Source of the DNA: Serpentinimonas barnesii
GTDB lineage: Bacteria; Pseudomonadota; Gammaproteobacteria; Burkholderiales; Burkholderiaceae_C
Assembly (NCBI RefSeq): GCF_000696225.1
Contig: NZ_BAWN01000026.1
Coordinates: forward strand, 1 to 37,892
Length of the DNA stretch: 37,892 nt
Reading direction: 5' to 3'
Under the pieces are notes generated by a model that saw only the letters and a list, made by a program, of their open reading frames with translations, was not told the origin of the DNA and did not search any database. Shown piece by piece: positions 28,512 to 37,892 of the stretch (its first letter is position 1; every line of letters begins with the position of its first letter). The position numbers were made by a program, and so were the translations under genes.

Positions 28512-29651
28512 ATGCCCTTGGCCCCCTCGCCCTTCGAACCCGCGCCGCCGCGCAGCCTCTCGCGCCGCCGGCTGGCGCTGGCCACCCTGGCTGTCAGCGC
28601 ACTTCCCGCCGCCGCGCTGGCCAACCCAGCCATCCACCGCCCGGCCCCTGCTGCCCCTCCCGTGGCAGCGGCTGCCGGCGGTTTTGCCCAGCACCCCGCC
28701 GCGCTGGCCTTTGCGCGCCAGCTCGACGCCGAGCAAGGCTGGAGCGAAGGCTGGGCCGAGCGCTGGATCGGGCACGAAGCCCGGCACCGGCCACAGATCG
28801 TGCGCCTCATGACCCCCATGCCGCGCGGCACCCTGCGCGACTGGCCGGCCTACCGGGCGCGCTTCGTGGAACCGGTGCGCATCCAGGCCGGGCTGCGCTT
28901 TTGGCAGCAGCACGCCGCCAGCCTAGAGCGCGCCGAGCGCGAGTTTGGCGTGCCCGATTGGCTCATCGTCGGCATCATCGGCGTTGAAACCCTGTATGGC
29001 CGCCACATGGGCACGCACCGCGTGCTCGACGCGCTGGCCACGCTGGCCTTCGACTTCCCACCCGAGCACCCGCGCGCGGCCCAGCGCAGCGAATTTTTCC
29101 GCTCCGAGCTGGCCGCCTTTTTGCGCCTGAGCCGCGAGCACCCGCGCCTCCCCGACGGCTGGCGCGGCAGCTTTGCCGGGGCCATCGGGTTGCCGCAATT
29201 CATGCCCAGCAACTGGCCGCGCTTTGGTGTCGATTTCGACGCCGACGGCCGCATCGACCTGATCGACAGCGTGCCCGACGCCATCGGCTCGGTGGGGCGC
29301 TTTTTGCGCGAGCACGGCTGGCAGCCCGGCATGGCCACCCACTTTGCGCTCAGCTTCGATGCGGCGCGGCTCGACCTGCCCGCACTGCTGGCCCCCAGCA
29401 TCCGCCCCAGCTTCACGCTTGAGCAGTTGCAAGCCTTGGGCGTGCAACCCAGCCCGGCGGCGGCGCAGCACAGCGGCCCGCTGGCCCTGGTGGAGCTGGA
29501 ACAAGGCGACCCGGCACGCGGCGGCCAGCCCTCAAGCTTCTGGCTCGGCACGCAAAACTTCTTTGCCATTTCGCGCTACAACCCGAGCAGCTACTACGTG
29601 ATGGCGGTGATCGACCTGGGGCAGGCGGTGCGGGCGCAACGCCAGGCTTAA
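28512..29651 (+). CDS. mltB: Lytic murein transglycosylase B-type (MltB/SltB family)
   Basis: This 379-residue enzyme is predicted to cleave the MurNAc-GlcNAc bond of peptidoglycan with 1,6-anhydro product formation (GH103 family). The N-terminus RSLSRRRLALATLAVSALPAAALA is a twin-arginine-like signal with a hydrophobic core and an AxA site. Family motifs are the catalytic-Glu segment WLIVGIIGVETLYGRHMG, LATLAFDFPPEHPRAAQRSEFFRSELAAFL, and SFAGAIGLPQFMPSNWPRFGVDFDADGRIDLIDS with an EF-hand-like loop, then FWLGTQNFFAISRYNPSSYYVMAVIDLG. No lipobox Cys is seen, so it is a soluble periplasmic form. ATG at 28512 is preferred over longer in-frame starts that overlap tgpA. Confidence 0.92.
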   Translation: MPLAPSPFEPAPPRSLSRRRLALATLAVSALPAAALANPAIHRPAPAAPPVAAAAGGFAQHPAALAFARQLDAEQGWSEGWAERWIGHEARHRPQIVRLMTPMPRGTLRDWPAYRARFVEPVRIQAGLRFWQQHAASLERAEREFGVPDWLIVGIIGVETLYGRHMGTHRVLDALATLAFDFPPEHPRAAQRSEFFRSELAAFLRLSREHPRLPDGWRGSFAGAIGLPQFMPSNWPRFGVDFDADGRIDLIDSVPDAIGSVGRFLREHGWQPGMATHFALSFDAARLDLPALLAPSIRPSFTLEQLQALGVQPSPAAAQHSGPLALVELEQGDPARGGQPSSFWLGTQNFFAISRYNPSSYYVMAVIDLGQAVRAQRQA

Positions 29652-29664
29652 AAGGATCAACCCC

Positions 29665-30810
29665 ATGCTCCCACCCCCAGCCGGACCCACTGCCTCAGAT
29701 TCGATCCACCAGGCCCCGATCGCCCAACGCATAGCCTGGCTGCACGATCTGGCCCAGCGCCACGGCGAAGCCTTTCGCGGCCCCGAAACCTGGCTGGAGC
29801 GCCAGCGCTACCGGGCGCAACACCCCAGCGCCATCGCCGCCCTGATGTGCATGGACGGGCGCGTCAACCTCGCGCTGGCCACCCAACTGCCAGCCGGCAT
29901 CATCACGCCCTTTCGCAACCTCGGCGGCATGTTCAACCTAGGTTGGCCCTACTTGAGCCAACTGCTGATCGACTACGTCAACACCCAAACCCAGAGCGGG
30001 CGCCGGGTGCTGCTGCTCATTACCTACCACTGGTCGCGGGGCGAGCGCAAGCGCGGTTGCGCCGGATTTCGCTACCGCCGCGACGACAGCCTGGCGCACG
30101 CCTGGGCCATCCACGCCCAAGTCTCGGAGCTGTTCGGCCCTGCGCACCAGAGCGTCTTCCCCTTGGTGTGCGGCTTCGAGACCGACGAAGAAGCCCTGCT
30201 GCTGCACGGCCCTGGCGGCGAAACCCTCGATTTGGCTGCTTTCAGCGAAACGCCGCCACCGTCCTTTGGAACCGGCGCCGGCGCCGGCACCGGCACCGAA
30301 CCCGATGCCCTGGCGCTGGAAGCGCAGTTGGTGCGCACGCTGCCCGGTCTGCCGCGCCCGGTGCGCGCCGATTTGCTGCCGCTGCTGCTGGGCAATTTGG
30401 CCCACATCGCCGCCGTGCGCGCCCAGCCCGCGCGCGAGCTGGTGATCGAGCACCGCGAATGGGTAATCTGCCTCGGGCGCGGCTTCGATTTTTTGCACAC
30501 CCCCAATCTGGCCCTGATGATCGGGCCTTACAGCCCCGACTTGGCGCAACCCATCCGCACCGCCGCCAGCATCATCCACAGCAACATGCACGCCAAACGC
30601 ATCCCCGCCGATGGTTTTTTGCTGCTGACCTCGATGCCCTACGAAAACCAGGGCGTCGAGCGCGCCGGGGCCGCCTTGCGGGCGCGTTTTCTGGCCCACT
30701 TCGCCACCCAAGTGATCACCGAAGCACATCCCGATTTGGCGCCTCTGATGCACCGGCGCTGCGCCGTGCTCGACTGGCCAGCGCGGCGGCTGGAACTGCT
30801 GCCCGATTAG
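29665..30810 (+). CDS. Carbonic anhydrase-like protein of the carboxysomal CsoSCA type (orphan)
   Basis: This 381-residue protein shows a beta-class carbonic anhydrase metal site in the CsoSCA layout. Cys62-x-Asp64-x-Arg66 (LMCMDGRVNLALA) gives the first zinc ligand and the Asp-Arg dyad. TYHWSRGERKRGCAGF supplies His122 and Cys132 with a 10-residue gap; ordinary beta-CAs use His-x2-Cys, whereas CsoSCA has a wide gap. The following DDSLAHAWA and VFPLVCGFETDEEALLLHGPGG also recall CsoSCA as I remember it. No RuBisCO or shell genes occur in the window. A Gly/Thr/Ala-repeat linker lies near residue 203. It starts 13 bp after mltB and may be cotranscribed. It converges with comEC, the stops overlapping. 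CO2 hydration is plausible but unproven. Confidence 0.7.
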   Translation: MLPPPAGPTASDSIHQAPIAQRIAWLHDLAQRHGEAFRGPETWLERQRYRAQHPSAIAALMCMDGRVNLALATQLPAGIITPFRNLGGMFNLGWPYLSQLLIDYVNTQTQSGRRVLLLITYHWSRGERKRGCAGFRYRRDDSLAHAWAIHAQVSELFGPAHQSVFPLVCGFETDEEALLLHGPGGETLDLAAFSETPPPSFGTGAGAGTGTEPDALALEAQLVRTLPGLPRPVRADLLPLLLGNLAHIAAVRAQPARELVIEHREWVICLGRGFDFLHTPNLALMIGPYSPDLAQPIRTAASIIHSNMHAKRIPADGFLLLTSMPYENQGVERAGAALRARFLAHFATQVITEAHPDLAPLMHRRCAVLDWPARRLELLPD

Positions 30811-33386
30811 CGGTCCGCGCCCGCACCATCCGGGTGCTGCCAGTAGCGCTGGCGCTGCTGGCGCTGGCAGTGCACCTGCTCCGGGCGCTGGCTGCTGCCC
30901 CAAGCGGCCCCGCACTGCGGCGTGGACACCCACGGAATCGCGCGCGCCTGCAGCCGCGCCAGCACCTCGGGGTGCGGGTGCCCGTAGCGGCTGCGGTGCG
31001 CGGCCTGGATCACCACCCACTGCGGTTGCAGCGTGTTGAGCCAGACCGGCCCGGTCGAAGTCCGGCTGCCGTGGTGCGCGGCAAACAACACCCCGGCGCG
31101 CAGATCGGGCTGGGCCAGCGCCAGCCGGGTTTCCTCGTCAATGTAGATGTCGCCCGTCAACAGCAGCGAGGCGGCGCCGTGGCCCACTTGCAGCACGCAG
31201 GACATGGCGTTGTCGGAGCGCTGCGTGGTGTAGTGCTCTGGGCCCGGGTGCAGGATGCGAAACGGCACCCCGTCCCAGACCCAGCTCTGGCCCGCTAGGC
31301 AGCGCTGGCTGCTCAGGCCCCAGGGTTGGGTGTCGAAAGACGTGCGCCACTGGGTTTGCGGAAAAGCCCGCGCCAGCGTGGCGATGCCGCTGGCGTGGTC
31401 GGCGTCGATGTGGCTGATCAGCACCTTGGCAGGCACCTCACCGTGGCGCTGCAACAGCGGCAGCAGCACGCGCTCGGCGGCGTCGCTGTGCGGGCCCATG
31501 GGCGGCCCGGTGTCATAGACCAGGGTGTGGTTCTGGGTGCGCACGATCACCGCCGTGCCCTGCCCGATGTCGGCCGCCAGCCACTCGAAATGCCCTGGCG
31601 GCGGCCGTGCCGGGCTGTAGGCCAGCGCCGGCCAGATCAGCAACAGCCCCCAGGCGCGCAGCGACCACGGCCAGCGCAGCACCAGCAGCAGCCCGCCCAG
31701 CGCAGCCAGCAGCGCCAGCGCGAGCGGCAGCGCCGGGCGGGTGATGGCGGCCCAGGGCCAGTGTTGCAGCGCTTGCAGCCACAGCATCAGGGCATCGATC
31801 ATCCAGCCCGCCAGCAGCCACAGCGGCCACAGCAGCACCCCGGCCAGCGCCAGCGGCGTCACCACCAGCGTGACCCACGGAATGGCGGGCAGATTGGCCA
31901 GCAGCCCCACCAGCGAAAACTCGCCAAACCAGAGCAGCAGCAGCGGCGCCAGCGCCAGCGTCATCAGCGCCTGCGTGCGCACCAGTCCCAGCACGTAGTG
32001 GCGCCCGCTGCGCCCGTCGGTAGGCAGCGGCTGGCCGGTGGCAAACAAAATCGCCACCGCCACGAAGCTGAGCCAAAATCCGGCGCTGAGCAAGGCCCAC
32101 GGGTCCAGCAGCACCACCATCTGCATCACCGCCAGCCACATAAAGGGCCACGGCCACTGGCGGCCACTGAGTTGCAACAGCACCAGGGTTGCCAACATCA
32201 GCACCGCGCGCTGCGCCGGCACGCCCCAGCCCGAGAACACCGCGTACACAAACCCCAGCGCCAGCCCGCCCACCGCGGCGGCCACCGGCGTAGGAACGGC
32301 CAGCAGCAAGGCCGGACGGCGCCGCCCGGCCACGCGCCAGAGCAGGCCGATGAGCGCCATGGCCATCCAGGCAAACAGGGTGATGTGGGTGCCCGAGACC
32401 ACCATCAGGTGCGTGACACCGGTTATGCGAAAAGTCTCCCAGTGCGTTTGCGGGATCGCGCCTTGGTCGCCCACCACCAGCGCCGCCAGCACCCCCGCCG
32501 TGGCCGGGGGCTGCACCTGCGCTTGCATGCGGTCGCGCACCCACTGGCGCGCCTGCTGCACCGGAAAATGCCAGCCATGGCCGAGCAACTGCGGCGCCGG
32601 TGTGCCTAGTCCAGCGCGCACGCTGCCCGTGGCATGAATGCCCTGCTCCCACAGCCGCAACTCGAAATCAAAACCGCCCGGGTTGGCCAAGCCATGCGGG
32701 CGCTGCAAACGCGCCGTTAGGCGCCAGCGCTGGCCAGCGCGCAGTTCGGGCAGGCTTGATGATGGGCTGAGGGCTTGGGTGCCTAGGGTGCCTGGGGTGT
32801 TGGCCTGCGTCGTTGCCCCACGGCCCGGGCGCGGCGCGAACCAGGCCAGCCGCACCCGCTGCGGCACCTGCACCGCTTGCCCGGCCTGCATCGTTTGCCC
32901 CGCCTGGCCTGTTTGCCCGGCTGGGCCAGTGGGGTCGGCTGGCTCAGCGCGCGCACCCTGCCGAGCGCGTCGGCTGGGTTCGGCCAGCGTGGCCTGCGTG
33001 ACCTCGAACTCAAACTGCCAGCCCAGCTCACCTTGGCGCGGCAGGCCCGCCACGAAGCCCTCCAGCACCAGCTCGCGCCCCTCCAGCTCGGCCGCCAGCG
33101 CACCGGCCTGAAACCACAGCGCCCGCCCACCCGTGCTGGCAAACAGCAGCGCCGCCCCCACCAGCAGCCAGCCCAGGCTCGGCAGCGCTCTGGCAGCCAA
33201 ACCCGCGCTAGTTTGGCGCCCCCACAACACCAGGCCCAGCAACAGCGCCGCCAGCGCCAGCGCACCATAGGCCCAGCCAGACCAGAGCAGCGGCTGCTGC
33301 AATTGCAGCCACGCCCCGCCTATGCCACCGAGCATCAGCGGCAGGCCCAGCGCGAGCGCCGGATGCATCGCATCTGGTTTGTCCAT
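30807..33386 (-). CDS. comEC: ComEC/Rec2 DNA-uptake channel
   Basis: This ~859-residue inner-membrane protein moves single-stranded DNA into the cytoplasm during natural transformation. It has N-terminal hydrophobic segments, a DUF4131/OB-like periplasmic domain (~residues 75-260), and the competence domain with many helices (GVLAALVVGDQGAIPQTHWETFRITGVTHLMVVSGTHITLFAWM is its signature). The C-terminal metallo-beta-lactamase-like domain contains ADIGQGTAVIVRT, SHIDADHASGI, LTGDIYIDEETRL and FAAHHGSRTS. The start at 33386 is backed by a GGAGG 8-12 bases upstream; a longer ATG at 33476 is possible. A Gln/Gly-rich insertion (GQTGQAGQTMQAGQAVQ) lies in the periplasmic domain. All core motifs are present, so competence is possible if partner genes exist elsewhere. 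Confidence 0.94.
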   Translation of the reverse strand: MDKPDAMHPALALGLPLMLGGIGGAWLQLQQPLLWSGWAYGALALAALLLGLVLWGRQTSAGLAARALPSLGWLLVGAALLFASTGGRALWFQAGALAAELEGRELVLEGFVAGLPRQGELGWQFEFEVTQATLAEPSRRARQGARAEPADPTGPAGQTGQAGQTMQAGQAVQVPQRVRLAWFAPRPGRGATTQANTPGTLGTQALSPSSSLPELRAGQRWRLTARLQRPHGLANPGGFDFELRLWEQGIHATGSVRAGLGTPAPQLLGHGWHFPVQQARQWVRDRMQAQVQPPATAGVLAALVVGDQGAIPQTHWETFRITGVTHLMVVSGTHITLFAWMAMALIGLLWRVAGRRRPALLLAVPTPVAAAVGGLALGFVYAVFSGWGVPAQRAVLMLATLVLLQLSGRQWPWPFMWLAVMQMVVLLDPWALLSAGFWLSFVAVAILFATGQPLPTDGRSGRHYVLGLVRTQALMTLALAPLLLLWFGEFSLVGLLANLPAIPWVTLVVTPLALAGVLLWPLWLLAGWMIDALMLWLQALQHWPWAAITRPALPLALALLAALGGLLLVLRWPWSLRAWGLLLIWPALAYSPARPPPGHFEWLAADIGQGTAVIVRTQNHTLVYDTGPPMGPHSDAAERVLLPLLQRHGEVPAKVLISHIDADHASGIATLARAFPQTQWRTSFDTQPWGLSSQRCLAGQSWVWDGVPFRILHPGPEHYTTQRSDNAMSCVLQVGHGAASLLLTGDIYIDEETRLALAQPDLRAGVLFAAHHGSRTSTGPVWLNTLQPQWVVIQAAHRSRYGHPHPEVLARLQARAIPWVSTPQCGAAWGSSQRPEQVHCQRQQRQRYWQHPDGAGADR

Positions 33387-33596
33387 CCTGCCCTCCTCCC
33401 GTACCGATAGGCTTTTCTTTCTTGTACCCGTTCCCGCAGGCTTGCCGGGCAGTTGCGCGTCAATTTTGCGCATCATATCGCCCTAAAATCACCGGCACCG
33501 GCCCACCCTCGGCGGCACCGGGCCAGCGCCCGTCCTGCGCCCACGGCTCCCCCATCCACCCCCATCCACCCCCTCACAGCCCCCAGAAAGCCCCCC

Positions 33597-34067
33597 ATGA
33601 GCGTCTATCACACCCTCAAAGCGCTGCAAATCGAGTTGCCGCCCGTCTCCACCCCGGCGGCGGCCTACGTGCCCTTCGTGCAAAGCGGCCGATTGGTGTT
33701 TCTGAGCGGCCACATCGCCAAGCAAAACGGCCTGCCGTGGGTTGGGCAACTGGGCCTGTCCATGAACACCGCCGAAGGCCAAGCGGCGGCGCGCGCCGTG
33801 GCCATCGATCTGCTGGGCACCCTGCACGCCGCCTGCGTGGCCGCCGGGACAGACCTCGACGGCGTCAAGCGCATCGTCAAGGTGCTCAGCTTGGTCAACT
33901 GCACCAACAGCTACACCGAGCAGCACCTGGTGACCAACGGCTGCTCGCAACTGCTGGGCCAGGTGTTTGGCCCCTCAGTTGGGGCGCACGCCCGCAGCGC
34001 CTTTGGCGTGGCGCAGTTGCCGCTCGGGGCCTGCGTGGAAATTGAACTGATTGCCGAACTGGCGTAG
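33597..34067 (+). CDS. RidA/YjgF-family protein
   Basis: This 156-residue protein belongs to the Rid (YjgF/YER057c) family, trimeric proteins that hydrolyse reactive enamine/imine intermediates or have related deaminase roles. Seen are AAAYVPFVQSGRLVFLSGHIAKQNG, the helix ARAVAIDLLGTLHAACVAAGTDLDGVKRIVKVLSLVNC, and a C-terminal ACVEIELIAEL with the active-site-region Glu. The RSAxGVAxLPLGACVEIE pattern matches the family's second subgroup (~150 aa, YjgH/Rid6-7-like) rather than classical RidA, which carries the catalytic Arg in a different context. The start ATG at 33597 follows CCCCC with no good Shine-Dalgarno. It is divergent from comEC across ~210 bp, in which no convincing gene is seen. 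Confidence 0.88.
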   Translation: MSVYHTLKALQIELPPVSTPAAAYVPFVQSGRLVFLSGHIAKQNGLPWVGQLGLSMNTAEGQAAARAVAIDLLGTLHAACVAAGTDLDGVKRIVKVLSLVNCTNSYTEQHLVTNGCSQLLGQVFGPSVGAHARSAFGVAQLPLGACVEIELIAELA

Positions 34068-34077
34068 TACCGCCGCC

Positions 34078-36489
<2,412 letters not shown>

Positions 36490-36522
36490 GGGGCGGATTA
36501 TCGGCTGGCCGCGCAGCGGGGC

Positions 36523-37536
36523 TCACAAGGCATCAAGCGGGCTGAACACGCCCTTGCCACCCTTGTTGAGCACGTGGGTGTAGATCATGGTGGTGGCCAC
36601 GTCGGCATGGCCAAGCAGCTCTTGCACGGTGCGAATGTCGTAGCCGTTTTGCAGCAAATGGGTGGCAAAACTGTGGCGCAAGGTGTGCGGCGTGGCCGGT
36701 TTGGCCAGCCCGGCCGCCTGCACCGCCTGCTTCATGGCGCGCTGCAACACCTTTTCGTCCACGTGGTGGCGCCGCTCAAGGCCGCTGCGCGGATCCACCG
36801 AATAGCTGCCAGAGGGAAAGGCGTACTGCCAGCCCCACTCTTGGGCGGCGTGCGGATATTTGCGATCCAGCGCATCGGGCAGATAAACCGCGGCCATGCC
36901 CTTGGATCGATCGTCTTCGTACAAATGCCGCCGCCAGACCCAATGGGCACGCAGCGGCTCGACCAACTTGCGCGGCAGCATGGTCACCCGGTCCTTGCCG
37001 CCCTTGCCGTCGCGCACCAGCAGCTCGGTGCGCTCGAAGTCCACGTCTTTGATGCGCAGCCGCACCACCTCCATCAGCCGCATGCCGCTGCCGTAGAGCA
37101 GACGCGCCATCAGCGCATGGGTGCCCTGCATCCGCTCCAGCACCGCGGACACCTCGCTGGGCGTGAGCACCACCGGCAACTTGGCAGGGCGCTTGGCCCG
37201 CACCATGCCTTGCATCCAAGGCAAGTCCTGCCCCAGCACCTCGCGGTACAAAAACAACAGGGCCGACAGCGCCTGATTCTGCGTCGAAGCCGCCACATGG
37301 CCCTCCACCGCCAGATGCGTCAAGAACGCCTCCACCTCCGGCGCCCCCATCCCGGCCGGATGGCGCTTGCCATGAAACAAGATGAAGCGCTTGGCCCAGT
37401 GGATATACTGCGTCTCGGTGCGTATGCTGTAGTGGCGCAGACGGATGCGCTCACGCAGCAGTTCCAGCAGCTTCGGCGCTGCGGGGCCTGCGGTAGCCGT
37501 GCCTAGCACCGGCTTGGGTGTTGTTTCAGGAGTCAT
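36523..37536 (-). CDS. intI: Integron integrase (tyrosine recombinase)
   Basis: IntI is a 337-residue site-specific recombinase that inserts and excises gene cassettes at attI and attC sites. The N-terminal SAM-like domain has [38 protein letters not shown]. Catalytic residues of the tyrosine recombinase family are visible: Arg153 in GSGMRLMEV, Lys181 in GKGGKDRV, His284 and Arg287 in [14 protein letters not shown], His310 in LGHADVATT and nucleophile Tyr319 in IYTHV. The insertion [23 protein letters not shown] is the extra domain that separates IntI from phage Xer-like integrases. A longer GTG start at 37602 would run into attI. The gene points away from the cassettes, as in classical integrons. 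It looks intact. Confidence 0.96.
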   Translation of the reverse strand: MTPETTPKPVLGTATAGPAAPKLLELLRERIRLRHYSIRTETQYIHWAKRFILFHGKRHPAGMGAPEVEAFLTHLAVEGHVAASTQNQALSALLFLYREVLGQDLPWMQGMVRAKRPAKLPVVLTPSEVSAVLERMQGTHALMARLLYGSGMRLMEVVRLRIKDVDFERTELLVRDGKGGKDRVTMLPRKLVEPLRAHWVWRRHLYEDDRSKGMAAVYLPDALDRKYPHAAQEWGWQYAFPSGSYSVDPRSGLERRHHVDEKVLQRAMKQAVQAAGLAKPATPHTLRHSFATHLLQNGYDIRTVQELLGHADVATTMIYTHVLNKGGKGVFSPLDAL

Positions 37537-37574
37537 CGCAGGGGCATGAGTGAGATATACACCTTTTGATCGGT

Positions 37575-37614
37575 CGGATTGTACGCCTTGGGTGGTGTAC
37601 ACTCTACGTTAGGC
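37575..37614 (+). other. attI recombination site
   Basis: GTTAGGC at 37608-37614 fits the R-box consensus GTTRRRY and is the junction between the integrase side and the first cassette. Recombination would occur between G37608 and T37609. An inverted pair TGTAC...GTACA flanks the preceding bases (about 37580-37601) and may be part of the integrase binding region. The left boundary is approximate. No strong cassette promoter (Pc) was recognised here. Confidence 0.75.
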
Positions 37615-37848
37615 CTCGCTCTGGCTTCTGCCGTTCCACCTCCGCGTGCTCCGGCGACGCTGCCCAGTTGCTGGCCTGCTGCTTGGCCTTCGGTGAACGT
37701 TCGGGCACACCGCGCTTGCTTTCCTGCAAGGCCCCTGCCATAATCTCCGGCGACACCGCAGCGTTCCAAGGCCACAGCACCCTTGTCCACAGCGCCTAAC
37801 CTGCGGTTCAACTCGGACGTGCCTTCGGCACGCCGGTTAACCTCAACG
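37609..37848 (+). mobile_element. First gene cassette of the integron (240 bp)
   Basis: The segment between the two GTTAGGC core sites (37608 and 37848) is exactly one cassette of 240 bp ending with an attC. It has no ATG on the plus strand. A 77-codon frame beginning at TTG 37566 (in attI) or a shorter one from TTG near 37669 ends at the TAA inside the attC R'' core (GCCTAAC), a frequent cassette arrangement. Its product is Cys/Ser/Ala-rich and unfamiliar, so no function is proposed and it may be non-coding. Confidence 0.8.
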
Positions 37849-37854
37849 TTAGGC
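37794..37854 (+). repeat. attC site (59-base-element type) of cassette 1
   Basis: R'' GCCTAAC (37794-37800) and R' GTTAGGC (37848-37854) are perfectly complementary over 7 bp and match RYYYAAC and GTTRRRY. Inside are the L'' GGTT-C-AAC and L' GTTAACC pair, with an unpaired C as the extrahelical base, then CGG-A-CGTGCC-TTC-GGCACG-CCG forming the stem loop. The whole 61-base bottom-strand hairpin has the architecture that IntI recognises. Confidence 0.92.
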
Positions 37855-37892
37855 CTCGCTCTGGCTTCTGCACTCCAAGCCCTCGCGCTCCG
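37849..37892 (+). mobile_element. Start of a second gene cassette (truncated by window edge)
   Basis: Downstream of the attC core the sequence begins with TTAGGC and repeats the first ~23 bases of cassette 1 (37609-37631) exactly, then continues with a diverged copy. Only 44 bases are in the window, so the reading frame and next attC are not visible. The presence of a second unit shows that this is a multi-cassette array. Confidence 0.75.

Noticed and set aside
37533-37811. 92-codon minus-strand frame crossing cassette 1, attI and the intI start
   Set aside because: It crosses the recombination site and overlaps intI on the same strand in another frame; no family resemblance.

Overview
This window is a high-GC, densely packed stretch of bacterial chromosome. 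Gene content and protein style (ETF plus large acyl-CoA dehydrogenase, PrpE, ClpB, MoaD/MoaE, ModABC-ModE, ParC, ComEC) point to a betaproteobacterium of the Burkholderiales, most likely Comamonadaceae. That placement is inferred from protein resemblance, not from a marker gene.

Positions 1-5.1 kb (minus strand) hold a biotin operon entered through an ArsR-family regulator: prpE, then arsR, bioA, bioF and the first 25 codons of a further gene (probably bioD) whose N-terminus is a hexanucleotide-encoded (Ala-Pro)10 tract. Positions 5.2-8.7 kb hold clpB with a clear sigma-32 promoter, preceded by moaD-moaE. Positions 8.8-9.3 kb hold a ParDE toxin-antitoxin pair with a strong palindromic operator. 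Positions 9.6-14.8 kb hold a plus-strand PNPOx/HugZ-like protein, then a minus-strand acyl-CoA oxidation block (etfB-etfA-acyl-CoA dehydrogenase-nitronate monooxygenase). Two different perfect palindromes precede etfB.

Positions 14.9-18.7 kb form an accessory island with lower-GC patches. It is one overlapping minus-strand operon with a good sigma-70 promoter: the remains of a type I secretion ABC exporter, then two pairs of 'small membrane protein + hydrophobic protein with EF-hand-like DxDGDG motifs'. The two EF-hand proteins are paralogous at their ends, and one has lost 44 residues internally. The island looks like a decaying type I-secreted effector/immunity system.

Positions 18.7-21.9 kb hold modA-modB-modC-modE behind a ModE-box-like palindrome. 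Positions 21.9-24.3 kb hold an MscS-type channel and an HDAC-family deacetylase. Positions 24.3-28.5 kb hold the moxR-DUF58-transglutaminase trio, followed by a Tat-type lytic transglycosylase and an orphan carbonic-anhydrase-like protein with CsoSCA-type metal ligands and no carboxysome genes nearby. Positions 30.8-36.5 kb hold comEC, a RidA-family protein and parC.

The right edge (36.5-37.9 kb) is a chromosomal integron: an IntI-type tyrosine recombinase facing away from an attI core site, a 240-bp first cassette ending in a well-formed attC hairpin, and the start of a second cassette that shares its first ~23 bases with the first. No tRNA, rRNA, CRISPR or insertion-sequence genes were seen, and no gene-free stretch exceeds 300 bp except the integron cassette region.
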